Shown one piece after another: positions 38,753 to 48,476 of a DNA stretch of 59,242 bases. Made by a program: the position numbers and the translations under genes. The stretch's first letter is position 1, and every line of letters starts with the position of its first letter. The stretch is from a virus. The DNA lies in the IMG/VR virus record IMGVR_UViG_3300036398_002697, positions 1 to 59,242 of that record. One strand, written 5' to 3'. The notes under the pieces were generated by a model, which was not told the DNA's origin, did not search any database, and saw only the letters and a list, made by a program, of their open reading frames with translations.

Positions 38753-41617
38753 ATGGCAACTATAGATTCCAGAAAACTTTTACCAGCAGGAAGACCAGGT
38801 GGTGCAATAACTGAATCGCAGAAACCTCTTTTGGTTCCTGTAAATAATGTCTTTTATAAAAAAGATGTTAAGATATCACAGAAACTTTTAAAACCAGTAG
38901 ATCAAGAAAGAGAATCCGTTGGTAGTTTAGTTGTAATAAAGAAAAAGATTACAAAGATAAGTGATGTTATAGAAAGCACTTATCTGATTGAACAGAGTGA
39001 AAATAATCGTAAAAGAAAAGAAAGAGAAAGACAAAAATCTGAAGAAAGAGAAAAGCAATTAGAAACAAGAAAACCAATTAAGGTTAATGAAAGGAACTTA
39101 GCAAAGGTATCAATACCCGGAAGAAGTATTCTTGATACAATTAATAGATTTATTGGTTTTACTTTACTTGGTTATTTGTTTGACAAGTATAATCAGTTCC
39201 TACCTAAACTTGCAGAATTTTCTAAACTGATAACTCCTGTTGCACAATTTATTGAAGCATTTGGAAAGAATGTAATCAATAGAGTAATTGATTTTATTGA
39301 TGTTGGATATCAAGCATATGATAAAGTTCGTGCAGAAATTAAAAACATTGGTGGTGAAGGGGCACAAAAAACATTTGATGAGTTTTCCACTAACTTAAAC
39401 AAAATTCTAAATGGCGCAATTGGTGCTGCAATGCTGATTGCAAGCACTGCTCCACGATCTCCAAAGGGAGTTTCTGGTGCTATTGGTGCCGGTATGGGTG
39501 TGGGTAGAGGATATGGATACACTCCAGAACCTTTAACTCCTGGAGTAAAACCAGGAACTACTGAAGGAAGAGCAATTACAAAAGCTCAAAGAGATGCGGC
39601 AAGAAACGCTGCTAAAGCAACTAGAAGAAATGCTGGTGCGGCAATAAGAAGAGGAATTGCGGGAGAGACAACAGAACAAGCAGCAAAACAACTAGCATCA
39701 CAAGGTGCAAAGCAATCTTTAAAATCATTAGTCGGGGTTCCTGTTATTGGTTCTTTAATTGGTTTTATTATCGATACCGTTGTTTTCAGAGAGAAACCAA
39801 CAAGAGCTGCTGCAGGAGCAGTTGGAAGTGCTCTTGGTCAAGGTATTGGAATTTTTCTTGCGGGTTCAACTACATTTGGACTTGGGGCTGGAATTGGTAT
39901 GTTTGTTGGTGGTTTTGTTGGTGATATGTTGGGCAAAACAATATATGATAGTTTGACTGGATTTAAACCAGAACCAATACCTGCTAAAGCACAGGGAGGT
40001 CAAGTTTCTGGAGGTCAGTCGAGAGTTGCTACTTCTAGAAGAATTAAAACTACTCCAAGAAGAACAAGAAGAAGTTATATTCCACAAAAAACACAACCAG
40101 GAAAAGATATTGGTGGAAAGCAAAAGATTGAACAATTATATGGTAAGGATGAACCCGGAAAGAGAAGCGCACTAAGAGCACTTAGAAAGAGTTCAGAAGA
40201 CCTTAAGAAGATGAGGTCACTGAATGGTGTTGCTGGTGCTATGTTTGGTGCTGGTATTGATATGTCACTGGGACAGAAACCAGACAGAAAACTTGCAGCA
40301 TCTCTTGGAAATACCTTCGGTTCTGTGATTCAAGCTGCTGTTGATGCTGAACTTGATTCTTCATTCAATGATATTTCAAGAACTATTGCAATGGCAAATG
40401 GTGGAGTAGTTCCATCAAGAGAAATTAAAGGTGGTATGAGTATTGGTGAGAAGATTGGTAGATATATTTCTAATGCATTTTCAATTGCGTTGGAAAGTTC
40501 TGCTGCTAAAGTACTGCAGAACTTAAATCAAGAGTTTAATTTAAAAGGTGGTGCTCCTGGCACAATTCCAAGTGGTGGTTTTGATGATGGATCTCCTCCA
40601 GGAGATTTTTCAGGTGATGTTAAAGCGATGAAAGCTTTTAATTACTTTAAGAGTCAGGGATATACGGATTTCCAATCTGCAGCTATTGTTGGTAATTTGC
40701 TACAAGAAAATAGAGCAATGAATCCTAGATTGATGAATAGTATTGGTATGAAAGGTATCGCACAATGGGATGCTAATAGATGGTCTAATTTGGAAAAATT
40801 TGCTGCCAATAAAAAAATAGATCCATATTCTTTTGAAACACAACTTCAATTTATTCAACACGAACTGAGAACAGGTGATGGTGGACTAAGTGCATCTGTA
40901 TTTAAAGGTACAAAGAATCTGGAAGAAGCCACTGTTATGTTTAGAAAAAAATATGAAAGACCTGGGGAAGCAGAAGCAAATGATGCTGCTAGAATAAAAT
41001 ATGCAAAAGGTGTATTGCAATCTACCAAATTTGAGTATGTTGCTCCTGGAAAAGTTTCTCCAGTTGTCACTGGTAGATTTGGTGAAACAAGAAGCACTGG
41101 AAGTCATGGTGGAAGTGATCTTGCGGTGCCTGCAGGGACTCCATTAAGAGCAATTTCCGATGGTAAAATAGTAGAATCTGATTATGAATCTGGATGGGGC
41201 AACTATACCGTTTTCGTAGACAAAAGCGGAATTTATCATCTCTATGGTCACATGAGTGCCAGAGGAAGAGGTAAAGGAAATATTAAAAAAGGTGATATTA
41301 TTGGGTATGTTGGTATGACAGGAAGAACTTCTGGTCCACATTTACATTGGGAAACTGGAACTGGATGGAATGGAACGATCACAGGTGCATTTGATCCATT
41401 AAAGAGATATAGTGTAAATGCACCTTTCAACACACAAAAAGAATCTTCCAAAAAAACAGATAAAAATAAACCATCAGAAATTTTTAATTGGAATAATCAG
41501 TCATCATTAGCACCATCTCAACAAACAAGAGAGGTTGCATCATTACAACAAAGTCCATCATATGCATTAGTTGAAAATAACACCATCCTTTATCAGAAGG
41601 AATTTGTTCTTACTTAA
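38753..41617 (+). CDS. Large tail protein with lysozyme-like and M23 peptidase domains
   Basis: The 954-residue protein begins with charged helices and FIGFTLLGYLFDKYNQFLPK, paralogous to the tape-measure gene before it. Glycine-rich hydrophobic segments (about 220-410) follow. Residues about 626-749 are a phage-tail-lysozyme domain (FNYFKSQGYTDFQSAAIVGN, SIGMKGIAQWDANRW). Residues about 775-881 are an M23 zinc endopeptidase with HGGSD, LYGHMS and GPHLHWE ligands. It can cut both glycan and peptide parts of peptidoglycan during DNA entry. Confidence 0.85.
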   Translation: MATIDSRKLLPAGRPGGAITESQKPLLVPVNNVFYKKDVKISQKLLKPVDQERESVGSLVVIKKKITKISDVIESTYLIEQSENNRKRKERERQKSEEREKQLETRKPIKVNERNLAKVSIPGRSILDTINRFIGFTLLGYLFDKYNQFLPKLAEFSKLITPVAQFIEAFGKNVINRVIDFIDVGYQAYDKVRAEIKNIGGEGAQKTFDEFSTNLNKILNGAIGAAMLIASTAPRSPKGVSGAIGAGMGVGRGYGYTPEPLTPGVKPGTTEGRAITKAQRDAARNAAKATRRNAGAAIRRGIAGETTEQAAKQLASQGAKQSLKSLVGVPVIGSLIGFIIDTVVFREKPTRAAAGAVGSALGQGIGIFLAGSTTFGLGAGIGMFVGGFVGDMLGKTIYDSLTGFKPEPIPAKAQGGQVSGGQSRVATSRRIKTTPRRTRRSYIPQKTQPGKDIGGKQKIEQLYGKDEPGKRSALRALRKSSEDLKKMRSLNGVAGAMFGAGIDMSLGQKPDRKLAASLGNTFGSVIQAAVDAELDSSFNDISRTIAMANGGVVPSREIKGGMSIGEKIGRYISNAFSIALESSAAKVLQNLNQEFNLKGGAPGTIPSGGFDDGSPPGDFSGDVKAMKAFNYFKSQGYTDFQSAAIVGNLLQENRAMNPRLMNSIGMKGIAQWDANRWSNLEKFAANKKIDPYSFETQLQFIQHELRTGDGGLSASVFKGTKNLEEATVMFRKKYERPGEAEANDAARIKYAKGVLQSTKFEYVAPGKVSPVVTGRFGETRSTGSHGGSDLAVPAGTPLRAISDGKIVESDYESGWGNYTVFVDKSGIYHLYGHMSARGRGKGNIKKGDIIGYVGMTGRTSGPHLHWETGTGWNGTITGAFDPLKRYSVNAPFNTQKESSKKTDKNKPSEIFNWNNQSSLAPSQQTREVASLQQSPSYALVENNTILYQKEFVLT

Positions 41618-41633
41618 ATAGTAATAAAAAGAT

Positions 41634-42983
41634 ATGGGAAGCAAGGAGTCATTACAATTTAATAAGTTTGAAGTTTTTTCAAACAAAAATAAAAAATCAG
41701 TAGACATGAGATCTATTCCAAGAATAGAGTATCGTGAAAGTGTTTTGTCTCCTTTTGTAATGATAACAGCACAGATTGTTGAAACAGGAAGCACAATGTC
41801 TGCAGATGATGGATCTGGTGCTACAATATCTGCACTTGAAGGACTTAATCTTCAGGGAACTGAGAAAGTTTTATTTGAAATTGAAGATGCAAATGGAAAT
41901 AAAATAAAACTTACTGATAATAATGATTTGAGAATTGCTACTGTATCAAGAGTTGCTCAATCATTTAAAAATATCTCATATCAATTGAATATTGTTTCTA
42001 AAGAAGCATATGACAATACTCTTCTTGATACAAGAGTCAGAACTAAATTTGATGGAAAAATATCTGATAGTGTTCGTAGAATACTGACTCAGTTTTTGAA
42101 AACTCAAAAAGATATTGAAGTTGACGAGACAATCAATACTTATGAAAAGTGGGGTATAGATGACTATCCATTTGATAAAATATTAGAACTACAGCAGATT
42201 GGTATTCCAAATATTAAAGATGCTCTCGGAAAAACTTGTGGATATCTTTTCTGGGAAACTTCTGAAGGATATAAGTTTAAGTCAATAGATAATCTTTTCA
42301 AAGTAACTGGATCATTCCCCAATTATAAGGACAGTAGAGGAAGAATAATTAAAAACTATATTGAGAATAAAAAAGTTGATCGAACATCTATTCCTCAAGG
42401 ATTTGATGACAAAATACTTCACTCTAAAATTGATAGAACAATAGATGCACTTGGTCAATTTGAATCTGGTGCATATGGAACTGTTCTTGAATTTTTTGAT
42501 GAGGTCAATAAAACATACACTAAAAAAGATCCATTTATTCCACCACCAGATGGTAATGGTGAAATTGCAGGAAAAGAACTACCACAATTTAATGAAGAAT
42601 ATAGTGGAAAAGCAACTGTTAGAGTAGTCGCCCAAAGAGATGTTGGTCAAACTTTTAGTTCTGGTGATTCTATAGAAAAACAAGTAGAACAGAATACAAA
42701 AGAGGGTGTTGTGATTGAGGATGTTTTACAACAATCTCAGCAAAATTATAGACAAAAGTTTAATATGTCAGCAGAGATTATAATAGCTGCTGACTTTAGT
42801 TTACATGCAGGTGATTTAATTTATTGTGAGTTTCCTGAACTATCTACAAAAAGTACTCTCACAAAAACTCCTAAAGATAGTGGCATATATATGATATCGG
42901 ATCTATGCCATTATGGTGATAAGTCACAAACTTACACGGGACTGCGACTGGTAAGAGATTCTTTCGGAGTAAAGGTAACCTAA
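41634..42983 (+). CDS. Baseplate hub-like structural protein (possible gp27)
   Basis: The 449-residue beta-rich protein has segments typical of hub proteins: VSRVAQSFKNISYQLNIVSK, an EKWGIDDYPFDKILELQQIG region and a final MSAEIIIAADFSLHAGDLIY, CEFPEL, SGIYMISDLCHYGD, TGLRLVRDSFG. The last block resembles the second barrel of gp27/gpD/VgrG-N hubs. The call rests on the position between the tape-measure genes and spike-like genes and on this pattern. Confidence 0.5.
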   Translation: MGSKESLQFNKFEVFSNKNKKSVDMRSIPRIEYRESVLSPFVMITAQIVETGSTMSADDGSGATISALEGLNLQGTEKVLFEIEDANGNKIKLTDNNDLRIATVSRVAQSFKNISYQLNIVSKEAYDNTLLDTRVRTKFDGKISDSVRRILTQFLKTQKDIEVDETINTYEKWGIDDYPFDKILELQQIGIPNIKDALGKTCGYLFWETSEGYKFKSIDNLFKVTGSFPNYKDSRGRIIKNYIENKKVDRTSIPQGFDDKILHSKIDRTIDALGQFESGAYGTVLEFFDEVNKTYTKKDPFIPPPDGNGEIAGKELPQFNEEYSGKATVRVVAQRDVGQTFSSGDSIEKQVEQNTKEGVVIEDVLQQSQQNYRQKFNMSAEIIIAADFSLHAGDLIYCEFPELSTKSTLTKTPKDSGIYMISDLCHYGDKSQTYTGLRLVRDSFGVKVT

Positions 42984-42984
42984 C

Positions 42985-43200
42985 ATGGAAAGAAGTATTC
43001 AACAACACATTAATGATGATAGAGATGAACTAGATAATCCACAACTTTCTTCTCAGCGCCGCCGTCACTTAGAAGGTGAACTTAATTCTTTAGAGAAATA
43101 TCAAGCAAACCATCCTGATGAAGATCATGATCCAACTCCCTTAGAATTATTTTGTGATGAAAATCCAGATGCATCTGAATGCAGAATTTATGAGGATTAA
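42985..43200 (+). CDS. cp12: CP12-like protein, C-terminal-domain type
   Basis: The 71-residue protein ends TPLELFCDENPDASECRIYE plus D, the CP12 C-terminal motif: two cysteines (C57, C66) eight residues apart, with Pro and the ECR.YED end that inserts into GAPDH. The N-terminal Cys pair of plant CP12 is absent; the front half is a charged helix. CP12 joins GAPDH and PRK into an inactive complex and stops the Calvin cycle, letting the phage divert NADPH and ATP to nucleotide synthesis. It lies, unusually, inside the tail operon, coupled to the next gene by TAATG. Confidence 0.82.
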   Translation: MERSIQQHINDDRDELDNPQLSSQRRRHLEGELNSLEKYQANHPDEDHDPTPLELFCDENPDASECRIYED

Positions 43201-45443
43201 TGTCAGAATCAGCACAAAATAGATATTTTAGAAAGCAACTAGAGAAACGACTTGGCAAATCCATTATTGGAATAGGTCAAGTTGTTTCGGAGGAGTTTGA
43301 AGTTGCACAAAGAACAAAAGAAAAATTTAAATCTTATAAGCAAACTGGTATTCTCCTTAAAAAATATAAGGTCAGAATTTGTTCTGCAACAAATGACACT
43401 GATAGAGTTGATGATTTAATAGATGCTTTTGGTCAAGCATCTACCTCTGGATTGAGAGGTGAAATGTCTTTGACTCCATCTTATCCAGTAAATACCTATG
43501 TAACAATATTTCAAGATCCTTTAACCGAACTTTATTATATTGAACATGTACACATAAACACAAAGATAGATCTTGCAAAGATAAAGGAATTTGCTGGTTG
43601 TGGTGCCGCAAGTGGATTTATTCCTGGATCTGTAGAGTTCAAAGTTTCAGATGCTTGCACTGATTATGATGGAACTAAAGTTGCTCCAGGATCTGAGATT
43701 CCTGCAAACCCAGTTCCATGTAAAGCAGATAAAAAACAAAATACTCATAATGAAAGTATAGAAATACCAAGTCCTTGTATTCCAGTTGATACTGCTGCAA
43801 TCAATAAAGAACTTGAAGGACTTATTAAGTTTGTAGAGGAACTTAGAACAGGAGTTTTAGGTGAAGATAGTTTTCTTCAAACAAGTCAAGAATTTTTAGG
43901 TGAAGTTCAATCAAAAGTAAATGATGCATCGCAAGCAATTGCAAATGCTATTACTTGGTTGATTAATGAAATAAGAAAAGAAGTTATTAGAAGAGTTAAT
44001 TCGATTGTTAACAATACAATCGGAAATCTCTATTTAAATGCAAGATATGCTGCGCTCGAAGCAAATGACGAAGCACTGAGTTTAATATCTTGTCTATTTT
44101 TAAAAATTTTAAATAATCTTGCAAACGTCATTGCTGATTTTTTAAACTCTTTTATCGACACTTTTTTAAATACTGGTCTTTGTGTAATAGAATCACTTCT
44201 GTCAACTCTTCTTGGAAATATTATATCTCAAATCATAGGTGCAGTTAATCAAATTTTAGGAGCACTTTCTAATTTGTTAGGAATTGCTGTGAATCTTACT
44301 AATGACATTTTAGGATTCCTTGAATCTCTCATTGATCTTCTTTCTTGTGATATTGAGCAACTCTGTCCTGTTACCAATGAATGGAATTTCCTTGAAGGTG
44401 GAGTAGATTCATCTCAATTCTCTTTATCTACCTTTGATTTTAGGGGCATCTTTGAAAACGCAAAGTCAATTGCAGAAACAGCAATTGCACTTGGTGAGAT
44501 CCCAGGAAATCTTTTGGAGGACGTTTTTGCTGTTGATCTTCAGTCAGCTATTGATTTGGCACTAGATTGTGTTGGACTTTTCCAATGCGGTGTTCCTACA
44601 GTATCTTTCTGGGGTGCTGATGGTTCTGGTACAACTGGTAATGCTGTTGTTAGTGCCGCAGGAGAAATTCTTGGTATCAACATTGTGACACCAGGAACAG
44701 GGTATTCTATTCCACCAGTTGTTTCGATTGATGATGCTTGCGGAACAGGAACTGGTGCATATGGAACTGCAGTAATTGGTGATTATGAATATACAGATCC
44801 AGAAACAGGAGAAATCAGCACACAAACTGGAGTTCTTAATGTTATCATGAATAGTTCTGGTTATGGATATCTACCATCTCCTGACGGAAGTGTTGGTGGT
44901 ATGGGTAGAACCATTGCAAATCGTTGTCAGAGTTTGATTCGAAGAGGTGATACAAAGAAATGGGAAGGTCCATTTGATTCTGGTGAAGTGATTGATATTC
45001 GAGTTGGAGACATTGTTCGACTTGCTGGAGTTCCAGAATATATCTCAGAAGAAAATACTTCTATCACTGCTCCACCTTGTCCAGATCTTGTTTCTTCATC
45101 CTCTCCATCTTCATCATATCCTGTTGCAATTTCTATTGGAGATGTTTACATTGAAGATCCTGGATTTGGATTTAGTAATGGAGACACTATTACTATCACG
45201 CCAGATAATGGTGCAGAACTTGTTCCTGTAATAGGTGGTAATGGTAGAATTATTGATGTTAATATTGTTAAACCTGGTATTGGATTTACAGGAACACCCG
45301 TACTCAAACTAAATACCAGTACTGGATACAACGCTACTTTAATTCCAATTCTGTCATTTAAGAGAATTGGTGAAGATGATGCATTTAGTGTTCCTACTGG
45401 AACTCAGTTGGTTCAAGTTATTGATTGTGTAGGTAAGAACTGA
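43200..45443 (+). CDS. Large virion structural protein with hydrophobic helical middle
   Basis: The 747-residue protein has an N-terminal beta domain (about 1-150), then from about 235 to 400 a run of hydrophobic helices (FLKILNNLANVIADFLNSFI, LLGNIISQIIGAVNQILGAL) with scattered Cys, then beta repeats of the form G.I..VNIV.PG.G(Y/F)...P.V (at about 495-515 and 680-705). The repeats recur in the giant fibre at 51446. Likely baseplate; the helical part could cross the host membrane. No T4 match recognised. Confidence 0.6.
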   Translation: MSESAQNRYFRKQLEKRLGKSIIGIGQVVSEEFEVAQRTKEKFKSYKQTGILLKKYKVRICSATNDTDRVDDLIDAFGQASTSGLRGEMSLTPSYPVNTYVTIFQDPLTELYYIEHVHINTKIDLAKIKEFAGCGAASGFIPGSVEFKVSDACTDYDGTKVAPGSEIPANPVPCKADKKQNTHNESIEIPSPCIPVDTAAINKELEGLIKFVEELRTGVLGEDSFLQTSQEFLGEVQSKVNDASQAIANAITWLINEIRKEVIRRVNSIVNNTIGNLYLNARYAALEANDEALSLISCLFLKILNNLANVIADFLNSFIDTFLNTGLCVIESLLSTLLGNIISQIIGAVNQILGALSNLLGIAVNLTNDILGFLESLIDLLSCDIEQLCPVTNEWNFLEGGVDSSQFSLSTFDFRGIFENAKSIAETAIALGEIPGNLLEDVFAVDLQSAIDLALDCVGLFQCGVPTVSFWGADGSGTTGNAVVSAAGEILGINIVTPGTGYSIPPVVSIDDACGTGTGAYGTAVIGDYEYTDPETGEISTQTGVLNVIMNSSGYGYLPSPDGSVGGMGRTIANRCQSLIRRGDTKKWEGPFDSGEVIDIRVGDIVRLAGVPEYISEENTSITAPPCPDLVSSSSPSSSYPVAISIGDVYIEDPGFGFSNGDTITITPDNGAELVPVIGGNGRIIDVNIVKPGIGFTGTPVLKLNTSTGYNATLIPILSFKRIGEDDAFSVPTGTQLVQVIDCVGKN

Positions 45444-46060
45444 TGGCAGAAGAAAAGGTTTATTCTTTTAATAATATAGGAACTACCGAAGGTGAAGTTC
45501 GTTTTGGTGATGTGATGAAGAATAATGCCAAAATGGCAGTTATTGTTCGCAATATATTTCCAAGTTCTTTCAGAAGATCGCATTATATGGGTCTTCAAAT
45601 GACAGGTAAACTTGCAGGATCTACTATTAATAGTGCTCCTGCTTGCTATCAAATCTTGTGCGGAGAACAACCAGTTGATGGCGTCTCATTTGTTGCATAT
45701 GCAGAGAATGGTGACATGATTATTGGAGCACCAAAAGGAAGAATTCGAATGTTTGCTCAGGACATTGATATTATTGCTTCTGGTAATGGAACTGATACTG
45801 GTTGGGTTAATGTATTATCAAATGCAAAAGTAAATGTTGAATCTGGAACAATTCAGATGCAATCTTCCGATGCTTTAAGTTTGGGTACGGAAAGAAATCT
45901 AAACTTAAATGTTCCAGGTAGATATAAAATTACTTGTGGATCAATGAAAGTCGTTGAGGGTGCTGATGTTTCACCAGTTACTAGTCCTCTTGGAAGTGGA
46001 GTAAATACTGTTAAACAGCAGTTAGAAGGTCTTAAAAAGTTGATTGAGAGTATAGCGTAA
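45443..46060 (+). CDS. Spike-like beta-helix baseplate protein
   Basis: The 205-residue protein has short beta repeats: ENGDMIIGAPKGRIRMFAQD, IDIIASGNGTDTGWVNVLSN, AKVNVESGTIQMQSSDALSL, as in the triple-stranded beta-helix of gp5 C-terminal and VgrG spikes. No lysozyme domain is fused; that activity is in the gene at 38753. It starts in a TGATG overlap. Probably the central membrane-piercing spike. Confidence 0.6.
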   Translation: MAEEKVYSFNNIGTTEGEVRFGDVMKNNAKMAVIVRNIFPSSFRRSHYMGLQMTGKLAGSTINSAPACYQILCGEQPVDGVSFVAYAENGDMIIGAPKGRIRMFAQDIDIIASGNGTDTGWVNVLSNAKVNVESGTIQMQSSDALSLGTERNLNLNVPGRYKITCGSMKVVEGADVSPVTSPLGSGVNTVKQQLEGLKKLIESIA

Positions 46061-46061
46061 T

Positions 46062-47012
46062 ATGGAAGTCGGAGATCTACACGTTGGTAAACAATTACAA
46101 GTTGTTTCTAATCTTCCTGGAGGGGTTCCTGGTCCACCTAACGTTGCTCATGGTGTAGGACCTACTGCAGTTCCTGGTGCTGTTTGGGCAGATGGAGGAC
46201 TTCATGTGGGTTCTCCAATTTTTGCTCTAGCAGAAACCTGTGTTGGTTTTACAAGACCACCAGTTACTAATACTAAAGCAGCAATAGTAAAATCAATTCT
46301 ATCAATTACTAGTAGAGGATTTACTCCAACACCTATCGATGTTGTTGTTGGTGATCCTAGTGGTCCTGTTGGAGTAAGTGTCAATTCTATTCTTATCAAT
46401 ATTATATCTCCAATTACAAATGGAATTGGTCTTTTAAATTGGACTGGAGCAAAAACTTTTGTTGGTGTTAAACAACAAACAGGTTTGGAATTAAGAGCTG
46501 GTGCTGTTGCTGACGTTGGTAAAGAATCAACAATAGGAAATGTAGTTGAAAGTGGTTCAAGAGTTATTAATGGATCTCTTTTAGTTAATGGTGCAACGCA
46601 CATTAATGGATTCTTATCTTTTAATAGTTCCATTGTAGGAACTACAAAGAAATTTGATATACCACATCCAACTAAAGAAAATCACCGACTTGCTCATGCA
46701 TGTATTGAAGGACCTGAAAATGGAGTTTACTATAGAGGTAGATTAGTTGATGCAAATGTGATACAATTACCTGAATATTGGAAAGGTTTAGTTGATCCAG
46801 AAACAATTACTGTAAATCTCACTCCACATGGAGTTTATCAGGAGTTGTTTGTGAAAAGCATTGAATGGGGAACTAAAATTAATGTCTTAAATAACTCTGG
46901 TGGTCCAATTAATTGTAGTTATACTGTTTATGCCAAGAGAAAAGATGTTGCTGATTTGGTTGTTGAGTATGAAGGAAATGAAGCAAAACACTGGGATTTG
47001 AAGGGGAAATAA
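46062..47012 (+). CDS. Baseplate/fibre protein with conserved tip domain
   Basis: The 316-residue protein starts with Gly/Pro/Val-rich sequence (VSNLPGGVPGPPNVAHGVG), has ..SRVINGSLLVNGATHINGFL, a fibre shaft pattern, and ends in a domain FDIPHPTKENHRLAHACIEG, PENGVYYRGRLVDANVIQLP and KRKDVADLVVEYEG. This last domain is common at fibre ends in marine phages and is duplicated as the separate small gene at 48473. Confidence 0.65.
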   Translation: MEVGDLHVGKQLQVVSNLPGGVPGPPNVAHGVGPTAVPGAVWADGGLHVGSPIFALAETCVGFTRPPVTNTKAAIVKSILSITSRGFTPTPIDVVVGDPSGPVGVSVNSILINIISPITNGIGLLNWTGAKTFVGVKQQTGLELRAGAVADVGKESTIGNVVESGSRVINGSLLVNGATHINGFLSFNSSIVGTTKKFDIPHPTKENHRLAHACIEGPENGVYYRGRLVDANVIQLPEYWKGLVDPETITVNLTPHGVYQELFVKSIEWGTKINVLNNSGGPINCSYTVYAKRKDVADLVVEYEGNEAKHWDLKGK

Positions 47013-47015
47013 AAA

Positions 47016-48476
47016 ATGGGAATCGCGTCGGATATTATCTCAGAATTAAGTGAAAAGAAACAACAAGCATATGAAGGAATTGAGTTTCTTCAGAAAAATA
47101 TTCTTCTTAAGGATAGTGAAAAAGAAAAATATGATGCTGCAATTGTAAGTATCGATGCAGATCTTTTTGCTGAAATAGAAAATGTTAATGATAAACTTCA
47201 AGATACAAAAGATGCATATCAGGCAAGAGTGAATGTTGGATGTAGAACAGATATATTTTGGAGAGTTGCTGGAATAAGCACTAGTCCTGTAGTTTATTAC
47301 TTAGTAGCAACTAAACTATCTCTTGTGGGATATTCTACTGTAGGTTTAGGAACTATTAGTGGAGTTGGTCTTGGTACTGACGGTAGTGTTGCATTTTTAA
47401 ATCCTAGTGGAGGTATTACTACATATCCTCCTAGAAGTTTATTTGGATTTGAAGAAAAAAATCTTTATGGTCTTAAGTATTATGATGAACCGTCACAAAA
47501 AGATATTGGTGATACATTTGTGACAAGTTTTATTGGAACTATTAGTATTGGATCTAGTATCCTAACTGTTATGTCTCCAATTGGATCTGGAGTAACGATT
47601 GGAATTGAACCAGGTCAGTTTGTAAGTGCATCTAAAACTGGAATATTTCCTTTAGGTTATGGTGAGGTTGTTGGTCTCGGAACAACATTTGCAGATCTAA
47701 GTGTCTTGTCTGGAGTTGGAAATACGGTTGGTGTTGGAACTACTTCCGAATTGGTTAGCATTATAACTTTAAGTTCTTCTGTTTCTGTAGGTGCTTCTGC
47801 TCCAGAACAAGATGGTTCTTATGTAACTTTTACAGTTTTCCAAAGTCCCGCAGGAATAGGAACAACAGCAATCAGTTATTTTAGATTACCTTTTACTTCC
47901 AATCCTTTTAGTCCAGAAAGAATTGGAATCATGACAGGTGGGCAATATGGTATTGGAAAATCAATTTTTTATGATAACTCTGGATTTAATCCAAACACAC
48001 AATCATGGAGACCAGAGTTTGCTCATGATCAAATAAATTTAGGAGATGGAGATAAAGTTGCAGCGATCAAAGAACCAAATGTAGGTGCAGGAAAGATTTA
48101 TTATACTGTTGGATTTGCAGATTATCCTATAAATCCATTTACTTTACAGAGAGCAGTTGAGGGAGAAACTGCATCATCTCTCTTTATTGGACTTGGAAAT
48201 TTATATCAAACTTCAACTCCATGTCCAACTCAAGAAACAAATCTGACAAATGCGATTAATGCTGCAAATACTGCAGAGTCAAACATTCAATCAGATCTAG
48301 GTGATTTTAATTACAAAATAGATGCAGTAAATGCAATTAGAGATTTAAGAACTGATATTCAATTAGAGATCTGGGGGAATCGTCAAGCAATTGGTGGTCT
48401 GGCAGATGATATAGATAAGTATGATACTGCTATTGAGTATCTTGGAGTCACAACTATTACATCACTATTACCATGA
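47016..48476 (+). CDS. Structural protein with coiled-coil ends, tail or fibre
   Basis: The 486-residue protein has helical ends (SELSEKKQQAYEGIEFLQKN; NAINAANTAESNIQSDLGDF) and a beta-rich Gly/Ser/Val/Thr middle with repeated GVGTT/GIGTT/GLGTT motifs (VGYSTVGLGTISGVGLGTDG). The same motifs occur in the giant fibre at 51446. Likely a trimeric fibre or baseplate component. No T4 homologue recognised. Confidence 0.6.
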   Translation: MGIASDIISELSEKKQQAYEGIEFLQKNILLKDSEKEKYDAAIVSIDADLFAEIENVNDKLQDTKDAYQARVNVGCRTDIFWRVAGISTSPVVYYLVATKLSLVGYSTVGLGTISGVGLGTDGSVAFLNPSGGITTYPPRSLFGFEEKNLYGLKYYDEPSQKDIGDTFVTSFIGTISIGSSILTVMSPIGSGVTIGIEPGQFVSASKTGIFPLGYGEVVGLGTTFADLSVLSGVGNTVGVGTTSELVSIITLSSSVSVGASAPEQDGSYVTFTVFQSPAGIGTTAISYFRLPFTSNPFSPERIGIMTGGQYGIGKSIFYDNSGFNPNTQSWRPEFAHDQINLGDGDKVAAIKEPNVGAGKIYYTVGFADYPINPFTLQRAVEGETASSLFIGLGNLYQTSTPCPTQETNLTNAINAANTAESNIQSDLGDFNYKIDAVNAIRDLRTDIQLEIWGNRQAIGGLADDIDKYDTAIEYLGVTTITSLLP

